From Sepioteuthis lessoniana (taxonomy: Eukaryota > Mollusca > Cephalopoda > Myopsida > Loliginidae), in NCBI GenBank assembly GCA_963585895.1, contig OY757904.1, positions 84,342,336-84,406,335 on the forward strand: a stretch of DNA of 64,000 bases, in the 5' to 3' direction. The notes beneath the pieces were generated by a model. It did no database searches, had not been told where the DNA came from, and worked only from the letters and a program-made list of their open reading frames with translations. Numbering within the stretch: position 1 is the first letter of the stretch; the number at the start of each line of letters is the position of its first letter. Positions 33,221 through 42,768 of this stretch are shown here, in pieces. The translations under genes were made by a program, and so were the position numbers.

Positions 33221-33788
33221 GTAGTGTTTAAAGGTATTTAGGAGGTCAGTAGCAAAGGGCAAGACTGTGTTGCCGTAAGATATCTGACTCCATATTTTGG
33301 TTATATTATTTTACCCCACGTTGACTGGTTGGCGCAATGCCTTGCCCAAAGAAAGTCCAAAAGAAATATACAAAAAGAAAAGATAGAAACAGACAAGAGA
33401 CGAAAAATTTTCTTCCCTTTATTTACTTGGTGAATGGACTAACCAATGCTACGTCCCAAAACATAGCGTGATGCCCAAAAACACCAGACAGTAAAATCGG
33501 TGTTGTCGGTTCGACGTCACTACCCGAAAAAGAAGTCGGTTCACAGAAAACCTGAGTATTTATCTCTCTTCACCGGCTCCAAATTCGCTACTCCAAAATC
33601 CTTCTAATTTTGGCGCGACCGCTTCCCATTGGCTACTTTACTTTTTATTATTTTTCTTTTTTCTGATTTTTAAACCGGATGGATGCGTGGAGCCTTATGC
33701 GTGGCGACGCGTTTATACATTTTGTATCTGGCAGCCGACGAGTCAATATCCGGTTGGGAGTTTTACTGTTAATTACTAAATCCCCACA
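33221..33788 (-). repeat. Solo LTR-like block H1
   Basis: Read on the minus strand it starts TGTGGGGATTTAG (33,788) and ends near 33,221 with AAACACTAC. The last 180 bp are about 90% identical to the end of block H2 (35,078-35,713), and the rest is unrelated. A shared U5/R region with different U3 is common between LTR subfamilies. No coding is attached. Confidence 0.5.
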
Positions 33789-34993
33789 ATACATCGCCAC
33801 CCGAAATAGCGGAGCTATTGGGAAGATTCTTAGAGAAAAATGAATATTTGTAAGGGTGTCACGGCTCCCTTTAAATTTTTTTAATTTTTAATTTTTTTTT
33901 CTTTTTGTGTGTGTCCTGCCAACCCGCTTTTTTTGCAAAAAGACTGAATTGATTTTTAATTGTCCTATTTTCTAGGAGGATTATTTATCAAATTCTTGTA
34001 TCTTATTTGCAAATGTTCAATAATTTTGGTAATTTGTTAAGGGTGGCTGGAAAACTAGGACTCGTTGGATGTGACGGATTTTATTTCAATTTTTTTTTAA
34101 TATGCATTAATTCCGGTAGTACATAGAGTTGTTGAATGTAATCGTCTGATTTGAGGGGATTATTCTTCATTAACCCTTTTGCTTTCTCTTTGGAACTTCT
34201 TTTAATATCTGGGAATAATTTTTATTTATTTTCTATTTTTTATTTTTTTATCCGTGAGTTTTTTTGTTCTTTTTTTGTTTTTTGTTTTTGTGTGTGTGTT
34301 CGTATCGCTTGTTTAAACGTTACATTTTCTGTAGCGACTACTTTTCATTTTTTTTTTTTTTTTTTTTTTTTAGTCGCTAGTATTTGCTGGAAATCTCTTT
34401 TTTGTGTCTACCTCGTGGCGCGTTTTTTTTCTTTTTTTTTTTTTTTTTAAAAAAAACAAAATGTCACTTTGGGAAAAAAAAGTTATGTGCCGAGAAGGTG
34501 GCCTACAGAAGTAGCAGTATATTTCAGAGGAGTAGTGTGAGTTTTTTGGGTTCTCTGGAATTCCTAGCAGGCGTTGGTGTTTTAGTGAGGTAGTGGGAGA
34601 GATAAACCATGTGGCGACAGAAACCGAAATAGAAGTAGGGTGAGTGAAAGTTTAAAAAAGTTACCTGATTTTGCAAGTTGGGAAGTGAAAAAGTGTGTTG
34701 ATAGATAATGTTTTGCTGAAAGAAATTCCACGTGCTTGTTATTTACGTCCATTTTGTTTTCCAGAAGTTAGGTCCGCGGGAGAATTTGAAAATTTTTCAA
34801 TGTTTCGCTGGCTTTTTTTTTTTTTGTTGTTGTTGTTGATTTTCGGTTTTTTTTTGTTTTTTCGTTCTTTTTTTTTTGTGCCACGTGGAAAGTCGTCTGT
34901 CTCCAGTTTAGGATGTTTTTATAGTTTTTTTCTTTTTAAAATTTCTTGTTGGGATGTCTTCTTTATTCTGTGTGTTCATTCATGTGTTCGGGG
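33789..34993. other. T-rich spacer, no gene
   Basis: Long T runs (34,349-34,370; 34,424-34,448) give low-complexity phenylalanine-rich frames that I do not count as genes. Near 33,797-33,833, 'cccgaaatagcggagc' and 'ttgggaagattcttaga' resemble the 5' half of tRNA-Phe with mismatches. Confidence 0.5.
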
Positions 34994-35093
34994 TTCACCA
35001 ATGCGGTGTTTAAAGGTTTTTTTCGCGTCGATGTCACCAATGTGGGTTTTAAAGGTTTTTAGCGTCGAGGTCACCAATGTGGGGTTTAAAGGT
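34994..35093 (-). repeat. Triplicated LTR-end / primer-site junction
   Basis: caccaatg(c/t)gg-gttt-aaaggt starts at about 34,995, 35,034 and 35,071, spaced by gcgtcga-g. On the minus strand each reads ..AAACCCCACATTGGTGACCTCGACGC: an LTR end followed by TGGTGACC, a primer site typical of several gypsy lineages. Three tandem copies suggest slippage or aberrant strand transfer. Confidence 0.6.
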
Positions 35094-35548
35094 ATTTTAG
35101 GATGTCAGTGGCTAAGGGCAAGACTGTGTTGCCGTAAGACATCTGACTCCATATTTTGGTTATATTATTTTACCCCACGTTGACTGGCTGGCGCAATGCT
35201 TTGCCCAAAGAAAGTCCAAAAGAAATGTACAAAAAGAAAAGATAGAAACAGATAAGAGACTGTGGACATGAAAGTGGGACTAACGGCAGCTCTCGACAAA
35301 AGAGGGTTCGTTTGTGTCTGGCATGCAGGTCAGTGATTTGATACAATGAAAAGAAAAGAAAAATACTCACCGCTGTTTCAATAATCCACCTTCAGCCCAT
35401 TAAAGGAAAAAAGAGAGGAGGCGCCCGACCGGAATTTTTATAGGCTAAGGAAATGGATTATGGGTAAGGTGACGTAAATAAAAACCGACTCGTTTTTCTT
35501 TTCGGGCGACTTTTTTCTCGGCGAGAAGCAGAAGCAGGTGGAAGAGAA

Positions 35549-35584
35549 ATCTAAAGGTCGCTGGTTCAATCCCGGGTTTCGGCA
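35549..35584 (+). pseudogene. tRNA-Phe 3'-half relic 1
   Basis: atctaaaggtcgctggttca followed by atcccgggtttcggca matches the metazoan tRNA-Phe (GAA) from the 3' side of the anticodon stem to the end with about two changes (the known gene has ggtccctggttcga). The 5' half is absent, so it is a fragment or SINE head, not a gene. Confidence 0.75.
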
Positions 35585-35625
35585 CAGTGGAGGAGGAACG
35601 CAAAGAGGGAAGTGGTGTAATAAGC

Positions 35626-35673
35626 GCTTTAGACTGAATTCTAAAGGTCGCTGGTTCAATCCCGGGTCCGCCA
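35626..35673 (+). pseudogene. tRNA-Phe relic 2, with anticodon arm
   Basis: gctttagactgaattctaaa keeps the GAA anticodon and stem of tRNA-Phe with one loop base lost, followed by ggtcgctggttcaatcccgg. The acceptor side is changed to gtccgcca. It lies 90 bp from relic 1 and shares the same g substitution (ggtcgctgg), so the two copies derive from one pseudo-tRNA lineage. Confidence 0.75.
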
Positions 35674-35694
35674 CACAGGGAGATTATCCACCCT

Positions 35695-35835
35695 AAAACT
35701 ACAAGCTATTTCGGCCAAATATAAATCCACAGTCTCGCCTGGATGTAATGCTCTTGCCTCAAATTGCTCCCAGGCAGTGGCAGGGTCGAAAGCAAACGCT
35801 TTGTATAGTGCTGCCTTGATCCTCTCGGTCACTGC
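35695..35835 (-). pseudogene. Gypsy gag fragment
   Basis: An open stretch of 47 codons contains IKAALYKAFAFDPATAWEQ followed by ARALHPGETVDLYLAEI. It aligns with element B gag (DVLYIAFALSPVTAYKQ; ARRLHPGETVDVYLAEL) at about half identical residues. Upstream gag is cut off by the SINE insertion at 35,848 (at or near the target duplication), and downstream it stops at the LTR-like block. Confidence 0.75.
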
Positions 35836-35847
35836 TGTGTGAAGGTA

Positions 35848-36143
35848 CTATTTACCAACCCCTCCGCTCGGGCAGGATATGACACAAGGTCAATTTTTAA
35901 GCGGAGTTTAACAAGTTTGAATTCAGAGTTTTCCTTCTCCTAGACTAGTTGCCTAACCAAGGCTCAAGAACCTAGTCCGTCCTACTATTTACCCATAGCT
36001 GGAGGGAGAATAAGGGGGTTCATACCTTTCCCAAGGGTATTTGCCCGAAAGTGAACGTAATAGTGCGACTGGAGTACGAACTCGCGTACTACGATTCCGC
36101 AGTTCATCGCTTTAACCATTACACCAGGAGGACACCAGGAGGA
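35848..36143 (-). mobile_element. Full SINE (S4) with an 18-bp target-site duplication
   Basis: The flanks cactgctgtgtgaaggta are identical at 35,830-35,847 and 36,144-36,161, which fixes both ends. On the minus strand the head has A box TGGTGTAATGG (36,117-36,127) and B box gagttcgtactcc (36,071-36,083). The body is about 170 bp, and the tail contains gaccttgtgtcatatcctgcc, the tail block shared with S1, S2 and the satellite. The first 10 bp of the head (gtgtcctcctg) are duplicated. Confidence 0.88.
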
Positions 36144-36161
36144 CACTGCTGTGTGAAGGTA

Positions 36162-36500
36162 GTCGCTGGTTCAGGACAGGTAGCTGCTGGTGCAGAACTG
36201 GTAGTTGCTGGTGCAGGAAGGTGATCGCTACTGCAGGAAGGTGGTTGCTGGTGCAGAACTGGTAGCTACCGGTACAGAACTGGTACTTGCTGGTTCAGGA
36301 CTGGTAGCTGCTGGTGTAGAGCTGGTAGTTGCTGGTGCAGGAAGGTGATCGCTACTGCAGGAAAGTGGTCGCTGGTGCAGGACTGGTAGCTGCTAGTGCA
36401 GAACTGGTACTTGCTGGAGCAGCAAGTTGGTCGCTGGTTTAGGACTGGTAGCTGCTTCAAGAGGGAAGTGGTCGCCGGTGCAAGAAGGTAGCTGCTGGTG
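36162..36500. repeat. Imperfect 22-26 bp minisatellite
   Basis: Variants of ctggtagctgctggtgcaga and aggaaggtgatcgctactgc recur about 14 times. The SINE target lies exactly at its left edge. No coding is assigned. Confidence 0.85.
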
Positions 36501-36943
36501 CCGTCTCATAATGTATTAGGTTAGACTTTTTAAGTAACCCAGAAAGTGGCTGTTAGATTGAGAGGCTGGTAGTCGTGTCCGCTACATTTCAGGAGGTGTT
36601 TGAATAGATTTTCTGAGTAGCTCTGAAAAGCCCTGATAAGTTGAGAGGCTGGCAATGTTCCTGCGTCGTCTGCGGCTGGTCGTATTCCTGCATCGTCTGC
36701 TGGTTGGAATCAAGACGTTGACTTTAGGAAAAGCCTTGAGCAGTGCCTCATGGGCAGCTGCTGCTGACAAGGTTTCGGTCGTAGAGTGATCAGGGGAGAA
36801 TCGGATTTCTCCCACACCCTTGGCTGACGTCCAGCCGAAACTGACTCGACTGTTTCGATACCACTGCTTTTATGTCTACCGTGCACTACTACTCTATGTG
36901 GTCTAAGTAGAATGAGTTTGCTTATTATTACTAAATCATCATC

Positions 36944-37460
36944 ATCATCATCATGTCGTGCTGGTAGCACGGATATCCCTGACCCTCTCTCGCCACTTTT
37001 CCCTATTATTCATCGCCTCAGTCATGTCTTCCGGACAACATCCCGTATCCTCACATAGTTGCTGAATGTATGTTCGTGCTGGTCGTCCTGCTTTTGCACG
37101 GTCATGTGTAGGGGTCCATAAGAGTACATCACCTATGAGTTCGTCCCTGCTTCTCCAGCAGTGTCCTGCATGTCTGGTTTGTCTAACTTGAATAGTTTTC
37201 GTGATAGGAGGCACGTGGCCGTACAGTTGGTGTCTTGTGGGGTGTTGCCGCCAGGACTTGTTCAAGATTGCTCGCAGCATTCTTGTGTAATTGCCGTCTA
37301 GCTTCTTCCCCAGCCGCCCTTTTAGAGTCCATGTAGTGCATCCATATAGCAGTATCGATGCGACCGCTGCCTGGAAGAAACTGCGTTTCATTTTATCGGT
37401 TAGGTCTGATTTCCATATAATTGATAGCCTATTGATAGCTGTCCATGCTTTCGTTAACCT
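36944..37460 (-). mobile_element. 5'-truncated RTE-like LINE copy
   Basis: The minus strand encodes only the C-terminal part of the LINE polyprotein: 'MKRSFFQAAVASILLYGCTT', 'LDGNYTRMLRAILNKSWRQH', 'TRHAGHCWRSRDELIGD' and 'REKWRERVRDIR'. The 146-codon frame is intact and extends a little upstream (AWTAI.RLSIIWKSD). The 3' end carries a short (ATG)n tail, as in the longer copy ending near 45,865. 5' truncation and a simple-repeat tail are typical of RTE-type target-primed insertion. Confidence 0.9.
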
Positions 37461-38075
37461 CAGTGAGAAACTTCATTCTACTTCAATGATGTTTTTTTTT
37501 ATTACTATCTGTTTAGTCCATTAGTTGAGGACTGTCCTTAGAAAGACAGGCTGAATTTGATATTTTAAAAAGACGCCCTGTGTGGAACGTTTTAGTTCCT
37601 TAACGACTCGTCCCTAGATAACTATTGTCTGACGACATCAGTGGCTCATTACTTCTTGGAAATGGGGTTTGTTTGTTTGGTTTGGTTTGGTTTGGTTTAT
37701 GAGTAGCCGATTGACTACGATACGCGTGCTTTTCACATAGAAGAGGCTGAAGTAGAAGTCCAATCAGTAGGACTTTCTTGGTCAAAAGAAGGAGAACTCG
37801 CTTCTCAAACTGTCAAATGACCAACGGTCAAGTGATTGAAGCTCTGCCCATGAATCACAAGAAAGGGAGACTACATTTTGTTTCCAACACCTTTATATAC
37901 TGAATAATGAATTCTGGATTATAAGATGGAGGATTAAAAATATGTTCAATGCAAATAAAAACTCCATGAATTAATCATTGCAAATTTAACAAGTTGCTTG
38001 ATTCTCAAAGAAAATTTTAAGTGTATTTTGATAAAAATATCAGTATGATGTATCATTTTTGCTGGGTTACAGTTA

Positions 38076-38883
38076 TGTAGAGATATTTTTGGCGGGTGAA
38101 ATTTGTTTGTTTTTAGCGAGGAAAAGTTGTAACGTGCGTGTGTGTGTTTGGTTACTTCCTCACTAAGTTTTAAAAGTAAATAAAGGAGAGAAGTTCCAAG
38201 ATGTCGAAATGTTTTTATGGTAGTTTTTAATGGCAGCATGGAATATAGTTTGTGTTTGTGCTGCAAGACTCGAGGAAAAGGAAAGAAGTAAAGAGACGAA
38301 ATGGAGTTATGAAAGAGTTGAGATAGCAGCGTGTGTTGTTGGACATGTGAGGGATTTTGTTCGCCGTATGGAGCGAAAGTCATGTTTGCCGTTGGAGGAA
38401 ATAAACGTTGGAGTCACCGTGAGTTTGTGTTTCTGGTTGTTTTGGGGAGAAGCGGAATGTCTCCAGAAAATGTTGCCTAGAGGTGAAGTAGTCGCTAGGT
38501 GCCGGAGCGGAATTAGACGTCGCAATCGACATAGCCAATTTTGGGGGTGAAATAAAGTTGTTCCTGCGTGTGGCGTATTGAATTTATCTAATTCATATTC
38601 AACTGAGATCCCTTGGTCTAAGAGAAATAGATGCAAGGGATCCATAAATTAGATAGGTTCCCTCATTGTGTCCATGCTGCTGCTGCTATTGAAGACCAGC
38701 CAGTGAGACGTCTGCACTGAACGAAGTTGTTCAGCCAAAGAGTATGTTTGACGGCTTTTCCCCAGTTTGTGCTGCCCGGAAAGATGCTTCGGGATGAATA
38801 GGATAAATCATCCTAATTGGGTGAAATTATGCGTCGAATTGAATTACGCGCCAAACCAAAATACGAAAATTCCTTCTGCTACA
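38076..38883 (+). repeat. LTR-like repeat family R, copy 2
   Basis: Starts tgtagagatattt and ends ttctgctaca. It matches copy 1 along most of its length and copy 3 in reverse. The 106-codon frame within it lacks homology and is not conserved in the other copies. No target duplication is obvious. Confidence 0.75.
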
Positions 38884-39347
38884 TATTAAAATTATGGTAT
38901 TTATAACTCAAAGTATGCATACTGTCACGTGAGAGCCCACGGAGACGATAGAGGTAAGATTAATACTATCCTCTCGTTGAATTAACAGTATCTAGTTGTC
39001 AAAAAAAGTGACCGTTAAGGAAGAATGTAGGTCACAGAGGGGTCCAAATGATTGGCTGGGACCCCAAAACGGAAGTGGGGACTTCTTCCCCTCAGCGGAA
39101 GTAAATAATAAGAAAGTTAGTTTTTGAGCAGGATTCGTAGCGGGCAGACGAATCAAAGCCAGTATTCCGGGTTGAAGACAAAAGTATACCTGAGACACGA
39201 AGGACCCCAGGTTCTTCAAGCCAGTGTAAAAAAATAGAATAAAGTCTATTAGCCCGTGAAAGAAGAAAGATTCTCCAGTGGAACACCATCGAAAAACAAG
39301 ATAAGTAACTTTGGGGCCATTTTCCTTTATACCCAAATTTTATATAC

Positions 39348-39373
39348 CACTCTCTCTCTCTCTCTCTCTCTCA
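39348..39373. repeat. (CT)n microsatellite
   Basis: About 13 CT repeats in otherwise unremarkable DNA. The surrounding 38,884-40,135 holds nothing I recognise. Confidence 0.9.
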
Positions 39374-40135
39374 ATTTGAAGAAAAGCAAAAGTCAAGAAA
39401 AGACATTCATATTAGTGGACTGTCCAATTATTATATGTTTTGACACTTTGAAAGTGTATATAACTGTAGTAAAGGAATTCATGTATTTTTATGTTACCAC
39501 GTGGTCTATGTTGTTCTTTGCCGTTCTACTACGAATTTGTTGTTGTCATATTTCCTTCTCAGCTTCTATTCGCCTTATGTTATCTTGCTTAGAACTGTCC
39601 TATTAATTCCTAAAATATCACACGGGAAACCGGAGTTGCCGACTACTACAATATAATATTATTACGACTAAAACATATAGGTCCATATTCTTCCATTATC
39701 TAGGGCAAAGAAGTTTAGCGGCCTGGTGGGTGTGTGATAGTGTGAAATTTGGAACCCCCTTGCCAGCGGCGGTCAGTCTGGCCCTAAATTAATCCCTCAC
39801 GTAATATGCCAGTTCTTATATGCCTGAGAGAAAAACTCTGAACGAGGACTTATTCTATAGGGGATCAAGTGCCAACCTGCCCCGTCTTCACACGTGCGAA
39901 AATAAAGTCCCGTTTTGGGATTTTTAGTCAATTTGCCGTCACAATACATTTAAGATATCAAGTTCTATTCAGCAAGAAATCTAAAAGACAATTTTTATAA
40001 GATAACAACTTTATTAACGTGTTACTAAAAATAGGAATGGACATACATAAAAGCAAAATGAATGTATTCCAGAAATTAAATATGCCCCATTTTACCTATG
40101 TAGCAAATGTTCCTTTGATTATATTGATCATAACC

Positions 40136-40280
40136 AGTTTGTGCATTGGATTCTGAGTTATCTAATGCGTTGTTAATTTTTTTCCTTTTCATTTATTTAT
40201 TTTATTTTCAGGGACGGAGTAACTGCTACATATACTCCGAGATGGTAATTAATATGTGTAATTTATTAAAGGTGCATAAT
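40136..40280 (+). repeat. Duplicated exon-like segment, copy 2
   Basis: Aligns with 32,410-32,530. A pyrimidine tract ending ttttcag precedes DGVTATYTPRW and a stop. The protein-level match to copy 1 (GVTATYT) is better than the surrounding DNA match. It lies just downstream of the minus-strand TNF/C1q-like exon and on the other strand, and overlaps the likely poly(A) region of that gene. Confidence 0.35.
40262..40267 (-). terminator. Poly(A) signal AATAAA for the TNF/C1q-like exon
   Basis: tttatt on the plus strand is AATAAA on the minus strand, 115 bp after the stop codon of the exon at 40,383-40,740. The position fits a short 3' UTR. Confidence 0.45.
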
Positions 40281-40382
40281 GGACATGATATTTCAGTTCT
40301 GATTGATATTTTCCTCTCTAAGGGAAAGAGAAGTATAAACTGTTGTTACAACCTGACTAGGGCATAGGCAAATTACTGTCAG

Positions 40383-40740
40383 TTATATCGACGATAGAAT
40401 GTTTATTGACAAGGAATGTGTCATCGGATCTTTAAATAGATAAGCTTGAGGAATTAGTTTCACATAGAAGTTTTCACCGGCATCAAGTTTTATAATCTTA
40501 CCAATGTGCAAAGTAAACCGATTAAACCCAGATAATGTTGCCTGTTTTGTGATCATAGTTTGCCCTTTCGATGTTAAAAGCATCATAGTAATGACATCAG
40601 TCGTATTGAGATTCGATTCCATCATTAAGCTGCAGGAAATCCAATACATCCCAGCAGTTGTGATCTTAAAATAAGTATTATTATATATTTTTAAATTGCC
40701 TGTTTCTTCTTCAACTGTCCATGACACATTATTGCTTCTT
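40383..40740 (-). CDS. Terminal exon of a TNF/C1q-like jelly-roll domain protein (host gene candidate)
   Basis: The minus strand has a splice acceptor tttatttctag at 40,741, then an open frame to a TAA at 40,383 of about 118 codons. The protein has SWTVEEETGNLKIYNNTYF, KITTAGMYWISCSL, LSGFNRFTLHIGKIIKLDAG and ENFYVKLIPQ, ending in THSLSINIL. This strand pattern (W near the start, G-x-Y-x-I, L..G..F.., G..FYVK, final hydrophobic strand) is that of the TNF/C1q superfamily: secreted or type II membrane trimeric ligands. The usual domain is about 130-150 residues, so the first strands lie in an upstream exon. None of the surrounding transposons explains it. The exact subfamily (TNF or C1q) is not settled. 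Confidence 0.6.
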
Positions 40741-41143
40741 TCTAGAAATAAATCAAAGAAAACAAATATGTATTTTAATACAGTATTTATACATCAATGA
40801 ATTTAAAAGTATTAGCTTATAACAGACATTGTAAATTAATATATATTTGAAGAGAATAATTCACCTATTGTCTTCACGTCCATGCAACTTAGACTTAACC
40901 ATTTTTTACCCAATTTCAATCAAACTTTTAAGAATTATTAACCATGGAAATCGGGAAAGATTTTCAACAGAATTAAGAGATACATCTTGGACTGTTTTTT
41001 TGGTGGGGTGTCACTTTTACTTGTTACGTTTTACTGTCCACCTCTTTGTAAAAGGGTGTTCATCTCACGCCTAAAGTCAGTAACCCATTCTCTTGGTATT
41101 TGTTTCGAGAGACAGATAGCTCTTTCCATTCGTGTAAGCAATT

Positions 41144-41144
<1 letters not shown>

Positions 41145-41228
<84 letters not shown>
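41145..41228. repeat. (CT)n microsatellite, about 42 repeats
   Basis: Uninterrupted ctctct run. The neighbouring 41,229-41,640 shows no gene. Confidence 0.97.
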
Positions 41229-41230
<2 letters not shown>

Positions 41231-41639
41231 TAAAAGCTAAGTGTTGTTTTAAGAGAGAATTCATCTCTCAACAATCCGTCAACAAGCTTAAATAAAATTA
41301 GAAACCCAATTGAAAAAATAGGTTAACACTGAAAGTTTTAAAAGATGAAATCAAATATTATCTCTTCGAAATATCTATTCATTCGAAATATTATTTACGG
41401 GATTTTTCAACGATATCTGAAATTCCCGAATGAACCGGAAGCCCTTTTCAGTGCGCTTTGTGTAAACAATGCATTAACCCGTAAATTTATTGTAACTTTA
41501 GAAAAATCTCAATTAGTTTTTTCCCAAATATGAAATATCATTTATTGTTGACTTTTGGAAAGGAAAAAAAGCCCATTATAACTATTCTAGTGAAAGGTCT
41601 ACTTTGTTCACAATCACTCCAGAATGAATTGTATTGCTT

Positions 41640-42768
41640 GAAGAGAAGTAATACTAAAATGCAAACAAACAATACAAATAGCGACATTTAACGTAAGAAC
41701 CTTAAATAGAATAGGACAACTACCAGAGCTAACAGCATCGACCGTAGAACATAAGATAGACATAATATGCATACAAGAACAGAGATACACGCACACGGAA
41801 GATATCAAATATCACGAAACTGGCAATGGATGGACGCTAGCCACTGTATCGGCATGGAAAAAATTCTGTCAATGCCACAGTAGGAGGGGTAGGAATACTT
41901 ATAGGACCTAGAACGTTAAAAACACTTAATAGCATTGAGAGAATACAACCTAGGATGATGGCAGCTACGTTTAATGGCAACCCCTGAGCAACAATCATCT
42001 CCTGCTACAGCCCTACCAATGTTAGTGAATAAACTGAACTAGTCGCCTTCTACGATGAGCTATCCCCATGAGTGCGTAGCATTCCGAAACACAACCTATT
42101 AGTCATTGGCGGAGACATGAATGACCAAATAGGGAAAAACGGAAACAACAAATACAGCCTACACAACATGTCAAATAGGAATGGGCAACATCTAACAGAT
42201 TTCATGATAGAAAATAGGTTAACATGCCTCAATACAAACTACCAAAAAAGGGAGGGCAAATTATGGACCAACACGTACGCGAACAATAGTAAAGCACAGA
42301 TAGACTACGTCCTTATAAACAAGAAATGGGAAAATAGTGCAATCAATTGCGAGGTATACTCCTCTTTTGAGGGTGTGTCCTCCGATCACCGAATAGTCAG
42401 GGCAAAAATACGACTAAGCCGTCGAAAAAACGCCACACGAACAGCGACCACCAAACACTATGACTGGGCCCTTCTGAACAACAGAGATATAAGAAATAAA
42501 TATGTAGTAGAATTAAGAAACAGATTCGAGACACTACAAGAGAAGACGGAAAAACGTACCCCAAATGACGAATATGAGAATTTCGTCAATGCGCACCTCG
42601 AGGCGGCAGTGAAGTGTATTCCAACAAAACCCAAAACTAAATATAGAGTCCCATGGGAAACGTTAGCGGTGAGAGAAAAACGTGCACTCGTGAAAACAGC
42701 CTCCAAAAATTATCGAAAAACACCAACAAACATAAATGCCCGAAAACTAAAAACGGCACAATATCAAT
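41640..42768 (+). pseudogene. RTE-like LINE, endonuclease half
   Basis: An apurinic-type endonuclease domain that would nick the target. Motifs in order are IATFNVRTLNRIGQL, IDIICIQEQR (catalytic E), VIGGDMNDQIGKN, a QIDYVLI block, and VSSDHRIVRAK (terminal D-H pair). The long frame 42,072-42,815 is open, while the earlier part has frame changes and stops. The linker 'KTKYRVPWETLAVREKRAL' follows, and the frame is then cut at about 42,768 by an LTR-like insertion. The RT half resumes at 44,091. Confidence 0.85.

Larger units (their letters stand above)
35078..35713 (-). repeat. LTR-like block H2 carrying tRNA-Phe pieces
   Basis: On the minus strand it runs from TGTAGTTTTAGGG (35,713) to AAACCCCACA (35,078) and abuts TTGGTGACCTC. 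It shares its last 180 bp with H1. The first 170 bp contain two tRNA-Phe 3'-half relics in the opposite direction. The upstream border overlaps the gag shard, so the assignment is tentative. Confidence 0.5.

Noticed and set aside
34151..34450. 99-codon phenylalanine-rich frame
   Set aside because: Produced by T runs; low-complexity translation.
35549..35673. Functional tRNA-Phe gene
   Set aside because: The 5' half and acceptor stem are missing in both copies, and one has lost an anticodon-loop base.
35700..35715. Second copy of the tRNA-Phe-like 12-mer as a primer site (gccgaaatagct on the minus strand)
   Set aside because: It lies in frame in the gag shard as A-E-I-A, matching the A-E-L of element B gag, and is in the wrong orientation for a primer site, so coincidence is likely.
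36944..36960. Plain (ATC)n microsatellite
   Set aside because: It is the 3' tail of a truncated RTE-like LINE, as in the longer copy ending near 45,865.
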